NCBI RefSeq assembly: GCF_036785885.1
Contig: NC_092317.1
Coordinates: 7,008,501-7,072,500 of the forward strand
Length of the DNA: 64,000 bases
Direction of reading: 5' to 3'
DNA from: Coffea arabica
Lineage: Eukaryota; Streptophyta; Magnoliopsida; Gentianales; Rubiaceae
The position numbers and the translations under genes are program-made. The notes under the pieces are model-generated. The model was not told the origin of the DNA and ran no database searches. It was given only the letters and a program-made list of their open reading frames with translations. This document shows positions 11,324 through 24,000 of this stretch, piece after piece; within the stretch, counting starts at the first letter, position 1; every line of letters begins with the position of its first letter.

Positions 11324-11549
11324 TTTTTTCGTAAACACGTTTTCTAATCATCTTTTTATCTCATATACATCAAACTATTATAATATATTCTTTTACAAAA
11401 ACTTCTAAAAATAACAATCCAAACGACTTAAATCTCACACCGTTGACTGAATGAGCGGAGAATTACAAACTAATGCAAGACTCTTCTCATCTTCACGAGA
11501 CCATACGCTAAGCACAACTGTATATTGCTCTACCCGAACTTTGCTAAAC

Positions 11550-13557
11550 CTAAAAGGGCATTGAGCTGGACATGGAAATTGCCTTGCGGAGATTCTTCAA
11601 GGCTTTTTCATAGCGTACAAATCCCATAAACCAGAACTCGAAATTGTCGTCGGTAACTATTTCTATGTACTTCTTTGCCGGCTTCTCCACGTTCGCACTT
11701 TCATTGGCCTTTTTGATCTTTCTCACGGGGATTGAAACCTGTAAAGGCAAGCATATCAGTAATTAATGAAGAGTTGTTGACATTGAGGGTTTCACGACTC
11801 AACTGAAGAAATTAAACGCGGCGTGAAGGGACTAAATAGAAACTTTGACATCAATTTAAGTACTGATGAAAAGGTAATTTTGCCCACTTTTCACTTTCCA
11901 GAATCACTACACCATTTTATCATTCCAAAGTTAAAATTCAACAATCCAAGTGGTTGTCACCTGTTCTTTAGGGTCTAGGCAACGCCCTATATATACATAC
12001 ATTGTCGGCTTTCAAGTTCAAGCAGAAATTTCAGGCTCGGAAGAAATTGCCAAGGAAAAAGAGCGACAACTGACAAGAAAGAAATGAATAAAAAATCGGA
12101 GAGACAGAGACTTCTCTCTCTCTCTCTCTCTCTCTCTGGGTTTTTGGTAATATGAGACTATTCTCTTTATTCTTCTTCAAAATGGTGCACTTTAAAGCTT
12201 TTAACTTTTAACCATCGATTTAAAAGCAAAATGAGAAGTTGGCAGTTGAAGTTCATCCAATAGTAGAAGGGCACTTTATGAGATTAGGTATGAATTATAT
12301 ACAACTACTCATCTCTCAATTATACGTGTTTGAATTACATATTATTTTCATCTTATTTATAAACACTGACTTACTTACTTGTATCAACAATATATTTTTC
12401 AATTATTTTTTTATTTCACCTACGTCACATGAAAAGAATGTTACAGTATTTTTCAAAAAAATATTACAGTATCTCACACATACACACAAAAAAGGGATTT
12501 CCGGCATGCTAGTTATCTGTATAATTAGCAGAAATGAATTGCAATAATCTCCTTTTTCTTCCTTAGGAAAATCAACCCATATTTTTTTAAAGAAAAACTT
12601 AATACTCCAATATAAAAACATCCATCAGTTTACGATAAATTATGTAATTCTTCTTCTTCCTTTTTTTTTTAGAGTTAGCTGATCGCGAGAGAGAGAGAGA
12701 GAGAGAGGTGGTGTGGTAGTTTATTTTCATAACTGTGGTATTTGTTTAGACGTAGTATAATTAATAATTACCTTGTATGGTGTTCTAACAACACCTCCGG
12801 GACAGGCCGATAAGGTAACTGGTCTTTCACTGCAGAAAGCAACCTTTTCGGTGGAAATAAAGAGGATTCCAGCAATTGGACCAGCGGTTGTTGACAAATA
12901 GCATTGCGAAGCTTTTAGCAGCTGCTCCCCATCACTTACACTAAATATTTGCCTGAATATATTCTCTCGCCCCCCTTTTCGAATTATTTTCGCCCCCAAA
13001 CTCAACTTCCCCTTCACTGTTTCAGAAAATTTAGGCCCCAATTTCACTGCAAATTCACAATAACAACCAAATTTATTGCTTAGAAGACGCGTTCGAAATT
13101 TTTCAAGAACTAAATATGCCCCCTGCAACGAACAGAGAGCAACTGCACAACGAAAATTCTCAATCACATACTAGGACAAAAACATTAACAATGATAGCGT
13201 ACCATGCTCACGAATTCTGTAAACATAACTGTTGGCCTTCCTCTCTAATTTTTTCTTCTTCTTTTGAACCACCACCTTGGAATCGTCTCCCTTGTCTTCT
13301 GCAGTTAAAATTCAAACAAATCAATGACCAAAATCTTTCCAAAAAGGCAGAAATTAAATCTCCTGAAATTCATGAAACTTACCGGTTTTGAAGATCGGGG
13401 AAAGAGGATCAGCTGAGGAGGAGGGACTCTGGCATGAGGTAGCAGGTTCAGAAAATGAAGTGGGCCTCTCACTTTCAGGAGTTGCAGTTCCATAAGAACC
13501 CATCTGAAAGAAATAATCTTGATGATGATCAAATTCTTGATGATGATCGTTCTTCAT
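11550..13557 (-). CDS. GEM-like protein, GRAM domain (ABA-responsive family)
   Basis: Four exons: 13557-13383, 13298-13203, 13046-12772 and 11738-11550, all with GT-AG junctions and matching phases. They give 244 residues, normal for the family. After a Ser/Pro-rich, disordered N-terminus and a basic linker (KKKKKLERKANSYVYRIREH) comes the family block GPKFSETVKGKLSLGAKI. The GRAM domain follows at about 115-225, with ASQCYLSTTAGPIAG, FISTEKVAFCSER, TPYKVSIPVRKIK and NFEFWFMGF. GRAM domains bind membrane lipids. Arabidopsis GEM also binds CDT1 and TTG1, and its relatives respond to abscisic acid; the exact role here is inferred only. The start could instead be the in-frame ATG at 13503, because TTTCTTTCAG just before it resembles an acceptor. 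Intron 3 holds (TC)n at 12111-12137 and (GA)n at 12686-12708. Confidence 0.92.
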
Positions 13558-16500
13558 ATTGATTTTTAGCACCTCAACGCGGAATGAATTAATCAGAGTA
13601 CTAAGTATATTTCCACTGCTTGGACTTGGGAGGAATACGGAGACTATAATAATGACTCTGTCCCGGTGAAAATTAGCTGTAGTTTGTTTCGTTATACTTC
13701 TTCTAGTATCATATGTAAGTAGGAGGAAGAAGGGAGGGAAGGGGGAAGGAAATATCCTTTGTAGTATTATAATGGCGGGTCGGTCATTGGCTGGCAAAGA
13801 CTGTGGTGAGCTGGTCATGTTTGGATTACATTTTTCTTTATTTTTTCTAGAAAAATTATTATAACGATTTAATATATATAAATTAATTTGTTTGGATGTG
13901 ATTCGGCCGTATCTCACTTAAATTTGCATTAAATTATTGATTTATCTAGCGCGCGTGCTTGTAAGGCACTAGTTAAAATATATTTCAAGTATTATATTTT
14001 TAAAAGTATAAACTTAATTAAGGAAAATAATAAATACAAGAGGGAACAGGTAAAATTAAATATAAAAAGTATATAAATATAAGAGAAGATAATAATTGTT
14101 AATATGTGTATATATATGATAAATTAAGTGAAAGTTAGGTCTGTAACGAGTGTCTAAGAGCATCCGTTAAAAAAATTCTTAAATTATTGTGCAACATACC
14201 AAATTAGTTATTTTATGGTTGCTCTTCTTTTTATTTTATTGATTATTCACTTTTTGCTTTTCTCCTTGTGAAGTCATAGAAAAGAATTTACTAGATTTTT
14301 TTTTTCGAAACGACAACTATTAGACAACCTATCTATCCTAAACTAGAGGGGAAGGAGAGCCTAAAGAGATTTTATGTTAGGGGTTAATAGGTACACAGAC
14401 CTTACTAAATCAATGGAGTGATTTGACACAATTCTTGGACTTTTTTTGCTGACCTACCGCCCAAGCAGGGTTTAGCTCAGTGGTGGAGTATTTTTCCTAG
14501 AGAAGAATTTACTAGATGATGGTGTATTTTTCCTTTTTGTACTAGTTACCCCGAGGGAGGGAGGGAGGGAAGACCGGACCTCACGGCTCACAGTGGCATA
14601 TGCTTTCTTGTTCTTTTGTCTTTCCTTTTTGTCCTTTTTATATTGACTATCATGTATAATGCACGATTGTTGAGTTTAGTATTAAAAAAACAATTATTTG
14701 CTTTCATTTTATATTCTAATTTTATCTTGCATGTACTCTATGGTTTTTGTATCCATTAAATAATGAATTGAAAATGTTGCCGTTTAGAATAAACACAAAA
14801 AAACAAAAAAAAAAAAGCATTGGATCTATTCACAATTGACCAAAAAGCATAGAATCATGGAGTAAGAATGGCTACTACCCTAATTTCACCAAAGCATCAT
14901 GGAGTGCGTGAATTTAGTTTTACATATCATTAGGAAGAAAAAATATTGCAGAGTAGATTAGATCAGACCATAGTGGCCGCCGGCTTTGAAATTTTTAGAA
15001 GAGTTGACGGAGACTTGGACTTTTGATGCACATTTCATCGTCATAGAGGTAGTTATTATTATAACGTCTCTTCTGGGGGGACATCTGATAGATGCAGTTA
15101 TGACTCTATGTATATTCTACATGATACTAGTAATATATTTATAGGAGCATAAAAAGTAAAAAAATAATAATAATTAGAAAAATGACGAGATTAATTGTAG
15201 TTTTACTACTATTACTTGTGCAATAACAGTGGAAAATGGGGCCTAAATGACTGTGACCTATACGATCTTGGACTTGGGATGGGACTGACGGTAGTCAGGT
15301 CAACCTTTTTTTTTTTTGTAATTTTATTTGTTTTCACAAGATATATATTTATTTTTTAAGAGTCTAATTCATTTTGAACATAAAGTAAATGTGGAATAAA
15401 TTTTTGTGACTTTCCGTATATGTATTAGTTACTGTTAAAATAAATGTATTTAAGAGTGAATTACTAGGGTATAGTATTATTTGAAATATTATTTGGAATA
15501 ATTACTGTAACATTTTCTGTGATGCGATACATGTGAAATAAAAAGGTAATTGTGAATATAAAAGGTGAACTGAAAAATGTGTTTATAATGCAAGCGAAAT
15601 ATTATTTGAAATAATTTCACTGTCCAAACAAACCTACTAGTACTAATTCAAAACTTACCATTTTTTTTTTTGAGATAATCATGGCTTTGTAGAGAATGAG
15701 CATCCCTACCTCAAAATCACGGCGCTTCTTTTGGTATAAACTCATATAATTTTGATATACTCGTGAATTTTATTTGTACTAGACTTTAACGAGATACATA
15801 TACAATCTTAAAGGAGCTACAAGAATCAATCAAACAAAACCGGACAAAACCCAACTCTTTTCTACCCTTTTTCTTTTCCCTCCTTTCGAAAGATCAGAGG
15901 CAGTCAGCTGGATTTCAGCACTGCAGGCTATCTTGGACTGCTTAATATAACAATTGTTGAAGGCCTGTGACTATATTTGATCTTCGTTTCTTCGTTTTCT
16001 TTCATTCGTGATCATCTCATCTGTCGCTTTTTTCCTCGGAAGTTACCAGGTGGTGGTTGAGAAAGAATTTGCAATTAGTATTCTCAATTCATCCATGTCT
16101 AGTGTGGAATACTATAATATCAGTAAAAAAAAAAACCAATAATAATAATATCAGTAAAAAATATATATATATAAAAAAGGGCCGCCTTCTTCTGCATTAG
16201 AATTTTCTGGGCATCGTCTTCTTGTTTTTTCCATCGTCTTCTGGGCATCGTCTTCTTGTACCTGCTGCACAATGTCACCCATCCGGCTGACCGGTCGGCA
16301 TGACCCACAGAAAATTGACTGGACTGAAGCGTGCGCTGATAAGATAACCTCCAGGACATGAAGATCCACTGACCATTGATTGACCTTGTCATTACCGAGT
16401 CAGCTGCCCTGTTTTTGGCCAAATTTGTCTTCTACAAATTTTTTAACAACTTTAGTTACGGTAACTTTAAAAAATTCCTCAAAATTTTTAAATTATACAT

Positions 16501-18298
16501 TTTAAAATACTCAAAAATTTACACACTTCAAAAAATTTTTCTACAACTTCTATAATAAGCTACAGTAAAATTTTAGATAAATATCCAAAAAACTCATTTG
16601 TCAAACGAGACCTTTGTTTGCTTAACATTTAGTATGTAATTAAGGTTTTGTTTCTTGCATTAGTTATCTTGACTTTTGAGCATGAAGTAGAAGTAGAAGT
16701 AGAAAACAAACCCGAAAGATGAAGATTTGTTAGTCCATCTGTCATTTTATTTGTACAAGCATAAGCCCATCAAGAAAATAGATACGGTTTTTTTTTTACT
16801 TCCACGATATTATTATTTTCGATCTTAATTTGTTTTCGATTCCAATATTGGAATTCTAAGTCAGATTTATGATTCTACGAACACCGAATCCATTTTGACT
16901 TGTTTATTACTCGAGTTAAATTCAAAATTATATGCAGCCAAAGCTTAGACATCTTTTCTGAGTTAACCCAAATCTGAGTTCAAGTGTTACAAGTGTTATA
17001 GAGTTTTTTTTTAAAAAAAAATTTTCTTGGTTAAAGTAATTGGTCATTGTAGTCTACTAGTTCAAATTAATCATGAAATCCGACAAACACCAAAGTTGTC
17101 TTCATTATTTTAACAAGAAATTTGTTGATAAACTTCATTGACCGCCTCCAAAATTTCAAAGGGCTTCTTGATACGTCTTCTGAATCAAAGTGCGAGTAAC
17201 ACGAGGTGCACAAAAATACAAACCCTAACACATTTTTTTGTCCTGATTTTGTTTAAACAAACATTTGATGATGACCAGTTTATACCACGACAAAACCAAT
17301 TGAATGGTTTTTGAAGATTTTCAAGTAGCTGTACTTTTTTGAAGTTTCCAAAACCGGCAGGCTCTATATAGTGTACTAGTAAACAACAGTGCGTCAAATT
17401 AGCTATAGCAAGTACCAATATTGAATATTGACTAAGGCTGGTGGCCACTCCGGGTTACCCAAGACTTTTTTAGGCCCTCTCCCTCCCCATAGTGTAAGAA
17501 GCTATCGTATCAATAAAAAAAAAAAAAAAAAACCAACCAATATCGACTGGTTTGAATAAAACTGCACATTTGTTGAATCAAAGAAAAGTAGAAAACAACA
17601 AACATGCATTTGATTGTGATTCTTGGTAGTATATGTTTTGAAATTAGCATTATTACATATATAGAATCATCGTAAATGAGTGGTATTTGAGACTTTTCCA
17701 AGTGGCTCGAAGTCAGAAACATAAAAGCTAGAAACTTGGGATACGGAGCTGGACGGTTGTCAGTAATAATCGTTCGAAATAATATAATATTTTTTGAATA
17801 AAATGTAATTCTACATGAACTATTTATAAACTTAACAACGAAAACACAATTATTATATATGAGACTCATATGAGTAGTAATAGAATATCACACATCTGTT
17901 ATAAAAATATATAAAAAGTTTACATAGAATTACAAAACGTTCGAAAAATATTACACTGTTTAGGGGACGATTAATCTGACAGTCAGTACCTGCCCCACGT
18001 CTGGAAACATGTGCAATTATTCGACTTCTAATGACTCCAAGCCTTAGCTTCAAAGGGTCCAACTGAGTCCAGCGATACACCATTGAGGGCCATCGTCCAA
18101 TTGGGCTAAAAATTTGAAAGCTTGGGCTAATGTCTTTAGAGCTGTTCACGCGCTGGTTTATATATGATCCAAACACTTTCAATGCCACGTGAATTGCTGT
18201 TGTGTTCTCAATGAGTGGCCCAACAATTTTGCAACAAAAGAGCAACGCCAATCTCTCGCTATGTTTCCAAATCCTAATTTAATTAGTAAGAACATTAA
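13558..18298. other. Gene-poor intergenic region
   Basis: AT-rich sequence with several small ORFs, none showing a domain or conserved motif. A short repeat (GGCATCGTCTTCTTGT) occurs twice at 16211-16259, and a G-box core CACGTG lies near 18186. Poly-A/T runs and fragments of common plant repeats are scattered through it. I find no supported gene. Confidence 0.45.
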
Positions 18299-18633
18299 TA
18301 CTTCCTCCGTCCCACTTTGATAGTCCTCTCTATTCCTTTTTCATCTGTCCCAAATTATAGTTCACTTTCCAATTGAAGAATGTAGTTGTATTTTAATTTT
18401 TCTAAAATATCCTTATTCAATGTGAGTAGTTATTACTATAAACCTACCCCATTTAATGAAATTTGATTCTTTTTTTACCATCAATTCAAGTTCCCATAAA
18501 GTTGTACCACATTTAATTTGAGGGTATTTTAGAAAAATAGCAATCTAAATTTACTTTTCCAACAAAATTAACTATTTTTTCTTAAACTGTGTGAAAAAAG
18601 AAACAGGACTATCAAAGTGGGACGGAGGGAGTA
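18299..18633. mobile_element. Stowaway-like MITE
   Basis: Flanked by TA. The left end CTTCCTCCGTCCCACTTTGA and the right end are near-perfect inverted repeats over 27 bp (right end, reversed: CTCCCTCCGTCCCACTTTGA). Length is 335 bp and it is non-coding. It is better preserved than the copy at 10003-10358 and differs in its inner TIR, so it is a separate subfamily. Confidence 0.9.
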
Positions 18634-21039
18634 TTTTTTTATAATAAAAAATTTTGAATGGATTCGATTCTGATTATAATTATGAGTCAGAATATGTTTT
18701 TGAGACAATACGTCACTTACACAGTCCTTACAAATCGGTCATCAATGCAATTCCTACATTAGCAACGAGATTCGAACACCTCCCATTAGAAATCTAGAAA
18801 TATGCACAAAAACACAGAAACATTGCAATAGACTGTTTGGCAACAAAAAGAAGCAAAGGTTAACATTCTGATTCTAGCCGGTAGGGATATTAGGAATATT
18901 AACCACACTCAAACTCACTCCATTCCACTTTCTCCTTGTAAATTTTGGAAGTTTCCCATGATTTTCACAGTGAGGTTGTTTCTTAATAACATTGGAACAC
19001 AATGTAGAAACATTACACGGACATGTGCAGTTGTGCGTACCTATTAGATGCTTCACATCTGCAAATTTTTTGCAAGAACTTCCAACTCGTAGGCAGACCT
19101 TAATAATATTAGAAGCACAATTGAGTCTTTGACATCAGGTGATCCAGTTCATGATGAGCCATGTCTGTTTGTCTCATTTCAATCTGTCAAAAACATGCTT
19201 GGACTCAATAACCTTGTCTGGATTGCGAGTTTTCACACAAATTCTCTCGACTCAATTTTCAGTAACCCTTTTATCTCACATACACCATCACATTGTTACG
19301 GTGTATTACTCAATACAAAACTCCAAGAACTTGCTATTCAAAGAAGCTCTTAATTTGGAATTTATTGAATCTGTCGTACGTTTTCCCATACTTAATTCTT
19401 TCAAATCGGTATGAGTCATGAAACTTGACGCGGCTCGTACAACAATGCAGATAACAAGCACAGAGACAAAAGTGTTGCTGTAGCTCGTCCCAGCAGAATT
19501 AAATGGTAGCATACGAAAGGCCAGATTTCAGTTACATAATTATTGGACCTAGGAATTGATAGTAGTATAACATTAATGGAAATTTTGGAAAAGTCACTGA
19601 GAAAACAGTAACGTTTGAATTAATTGATAGTAGTCACATTAATTGAATCAGACTCAATTAATCAGTAGGATGCTGAAAAACCAATCAGGAAAGACGAGAA
19701 AAAAAAAGAAGCACAAAGTCACAAATCATTGGCGGATAACAAGTGAAGCGCATAATGACAACGCTCCCTTATCATACGTGTTTCTTTTCTTTGGTTGGAA
19801 TTCAAAACCAAGGATAAAATTGTAGTTGCTTTCAAAGGAGTTGTGTACTAAATTAGAACATAGACTTTCACATTCTTATGGATCATTCTAACTACCCCAT
19901 ATTTATGGCTTAGAAACCCATTAACGACAATATTTTTGTCACTATAGATTATCGCCAATATGTGGGACAGATCTTGATTAAGGGCAACTGAGTTGAGACA
20001 GTTCATATGCGAGGATCCCTTGAATCATTAAATAAATTCGTCTGGTGCTTAGATTGTGGATCTATCATCTCCTAGAGAAAGCAGCAAATAGAGACTCTTA
20101 ACTTATGGAGTAGACTTTGAACTCAAGAGTAAAAGAATGAGGCCACAAAGCATTATTGCCACTCTAGAACTTAACATGGGGTCCCTTCATAGCCAGAACA
20201 TGAAGAAAAATGTGTACTGCTACTTCAATTCCTAATAAGAATCTCATTAGGCCTCTAGGTCTTATATCTAATTTTAACCCAAAAGACATCAGGACCCCCC
20301 CCCCCCCCAACCCACCCACCCAAAAAAAACAAAAAAAAAAGAACCCAACTATTTAAAGTCTCCAAAAGATTAGTACAACTAGTTAAAACTGAAGGTTTTA
20401 CTCGCCCTATCTTAAACTCTTAGTTTAGACTGAATAAATGGTACATATTGAAGATGGTTCCCTATGTATAACTTTGTTTTCACTAACGTTTTATATTAAA
20501 ACAAAGGATTAATCTTTCCTACATTGATATTGTATACACCGTCAGCATTGGATGAATGACAATTATGCAACATTTGAATTTGAAGTGTATACATCGTCAG
20601 CACTGGATGAATGATAATTATGCAATATTTGAATTTGAAATCTAACTTTCACACATATGTCATAAATCTAATGGTGATAATGTATATACTGTCAGTGTAT
20701 ATAAGATTTACTCTAAAACAAATATCCAAATGTACCACATCCAAGAAAAGTCCCATCAGCTCAAACCAAATGCCAAGTTGCTTCAATGACTTGCAAGTCT
20801 TTTGGCATGCATGTGCAAGTGGCTATCAGCCTATCACAAATCAAATCTCCCACCCCACATTCTTGACGTGAACATTTGACACACTCGACTTATTCTAGCA
20901 ATCTTTGACACTTTCAACCTTTTAAATTCTTACCATATCCGATACAAGTATTACTAGTAGTACTTCAGTTTTATGATAGAGAGAACTTCATCATTCTCAT
21001 CCTCAGATTCCAAACTCAAGAAAGAGAGGAGTAGAGAGA
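18634..21039. other. Intergenic; unassigned ORFs and a tandem repeat
   Basis: A minus-strand ORF at 19306-19512 begins with a hydrophobic stretch resembling a signal peptide, but its continuation is not open and no family was recognised. An imperfect tandem pair of about 55-60 bp (core GTATACA.CGTCAGCA, then TGGATGAATGA) occupies 20530-20640. A C-rich tract lies at 20293-20325. The last 150 bp or so are the likely promoter and leader of the transporter gene. Confidence 0.4.
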
Positions 21040-24000
21040 ATGGAGATGAATGGAAGGGAAAAGAATGCAGAGAATGGAATTGAATCAGAAGAACAAATGA
21101 GTTTGGAGACGAGTAATATCAAGAAAGAAAAGAATGATCAAGGAGCAGAAGAAATGTCGGTAGAGAAGATATTTGAGAATAAAGAAGTGCCCTCATGGAA
21201 AAAGCAGCTGACGGTGAGAGCATTTGTGGTGAGTTTTTTCATGTCAGTGATGTTCTGCTTCATAGTCATGAAGCTCAATCTCACCACAGGTATCATACCA
21301 TCCCTCAACGTCTCAGCTGGACTTCTGGGCTTCTTCTTTATCAAGACTTGGACAACCTTACTTGAAAAATCTGGATTACTGAAGCAGCCCTTCACCCGTC
21401 AAGAAAACACTGTCATTCAGACTTGTGTTGTTGCTGCCTCTGGCATAGCATTTAGCGGTACGTTTCTCCATCCTCCCACTGAAGCTGTACTACAAGTTTA
21501 TACGGTTAGTGTGTTGGAAATTCTTCCGCCTTCCTTCACATTAACAAAAAGATTTTAATCTGTATTGGAGCATTTCTTCTGCAAATTTTCTGCTAATTTC
21601 TTTCGACTTTGAAATCATCCGTTTTTTTTTTTTTTTTTTTACCCCTTCTTGTGGCCATAAGTGTTAGCGAATTATTAGCAGGATCTTCTGCTGTGATAAA
21701 GAGTATTTATTATACACTTCCACGCAATTGCATGATCATCAACATGTTTAACGGTTAAGCCTGTCTTGCTATTAGACATAAGATCCAAATCCTCGTAATG
21801 ATATTATCTGATTTCGTGCGTCAGAAATAATAAAAGAATAGCACAAAGTCTCTTTCGGAACTCTGTTTCTTGGATTTTTATGTTAATAATGCTGTCATGT
21901 AGTCATTAGTCTCATGTGCTGGTGGGTATCTCCGTTAATAATGCTCTATTATATCGTACGTAAAAGAATATTAAAAGCAGGACGCACTTCTCTGAGAAAA
22001 AGTAAAGGAGTTAAGCACTTGAGCATAAATACTCTGGTTATATTAACAAAGTTGGTATTTTAACGTATTTTTTTTTTTGGCTTATCGGGTAATTTTTCTA
22101 TGTTTTTTCATGTCTGTCTGTATTTATCTATTCTTTCATATTTGTGTATGACTGATGATGTGTAGTTTCTGTCATTAGTATAAATTTTAATGAAATTATA
22201 ATATTTTTATCAAAATCAGGGGGCTTTCACTCAATTTTTGAAAAACTATAGGATAACTTATACAAAGTTTAAAATTTGTGTAATTGTCCCCACACTTGCC
22301 CCCCTTAATTTTTAAAATATTCTATCTAGTTCCACAATTACCCCACGAAACTATTAAAATTTTTTACAGTTATCCTCTCATGGAATCTTGAAGCAAAACA
22401 TAGCACTCTCGGTATTTCCTTTCGAATAAATCCTGTTTACTTAATATTGAGATCCACTTAGATGTATAACATATGAATTACAAGCAAACTATATATTCAT
22501 TTGATAGTTTGACTAAATATACATTAATTGTCTATTATATATACATATATATATATATATATATCTAAATATACATCTTATAGTTTTATGGATACTATTA
22601 ACCATTCTATAATTTTATACTATTAAATGACTTGATAACTACTGCAGATAATAAATCACAACCGATACACAATTTTATTTTTTGCAATATTGAATAAATT
22701 GTTTCATTCCTATTAAATTAATAAGAAATATTTAGTTGCACTAAAAATTCACAAACTACACATCGTAAATTTAGCATAAAATTATTTCACCGACTGGACA
22801 AAAGTCTTGGCTCCACTATTTAGAACAGTGGTAGCTTACAGATCAAAATTCCTATTGTGTAAATCAAAGTTAACAAAAGCTTTTTCTGCTAGTGAAATAA
22901 GAAGAGAGATGTTGATGTACTAAATCAGTTGTTTCTCTTAGATAATCAAGTGTCGAATTTCATGACTCTTCAAGCACGAAGAGTTTCTTTAGGCATTCTT
23001 TTTGCACACCATTGCCTGCGATAGGCCTAGCGAGGAACACATTATAAGCTACAAAAAGAAGGGGGGGGGGGGGGAATCATAGCAGAAAATTGACGTATTT
23101 TGATAAAAACAGTTACACTTTTTTTTTTCCCAAAATTAAATTCAGGCCATAGACATCATCAAATTATTTATTGGGACTTTGGCCTGAAAAATTTTATCAT
23201 TCGGGATGATTATGCGCAGGAGGTTTTGGCAGTTACCTGTTTGCCATGAGCGAACGTGTAATTAAGCAGTCAGAAGAAGGCAAAGCTGGATTCCAATACA
23301 AAAACCCAACATTGGGATGGATGATTGGGTTTCTTTTTGTAGTTAGCTTCCTTGGCCTCTTCTCAGTGGTGCCTTTACGCAAGGTATGGCTTTGTATGAA
23401 TTCCAGCTGCGACTCTAAATTGGTTAAAGTAGCAAGGACAGATGTAGAATATTTCTCCTGGCTAGCTGATTCATCTCCTTTCCTCCATCCACATATTTAG
23501 GAGGAGGAAGATAAGAAGACTTGTGACTTTAAACCACATAACATTTAAATCATGCCCTGATCAATGGTGATTGCAACCACAATTAGCTGAGAGATACATG
23601 TTAGTTTATGCCAGATCACCAAGGAAGCAAACAGGATCCTTTACTCATTTCAAAAAGCCCCATCCACTAAATTAAGAAGTGTGAAATATAACTCATTATT
23701 AACTATATATCCTCGGAAACATGTAGTCCCAAATCTTGAATTACCTGTTTGTCTGCAGATCATGATTATAGACTTCAAATTGACATATCCAAGTGGTACC
23801 GCCACAGCACATCTTATTAACAGCTTCCACACTCCTGAAGGGGCCAAGCTGGCTAAGTAAGATGCTACCTAGAATCCTAGATTGATCTTCCAATCAAATC
23901 ATAATGGAAGAAATACCTCTCAACAACTTCTCTCAAACTTTGCTTGATCTTACAGGAAACAAGTAAGAGAACTGGGCAAGTTCTTCTCCTTCAGCTTCTT

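Noticed and set aside
14455-14500. tRNA-like A box (TTTAGCTCAGTGGTGGAG)
   Set aside because: No B box (GGTTCRANNCC) follows at the right distance and no cloverleaf can be drawn; at most a tRNA-derived SINE scrap.
17185-18251. Three minus-strand ORFs of 87-132 codons
   Set aside because: Composition is that of AT-rich noncoding DNA; no motif, no convincing start context.
18874-19512. Minus-strand ORFs with a signal-like start and Cys-rich end
   Set aside because: The pieces cannot be linked by good splice sites and no family was recognised.
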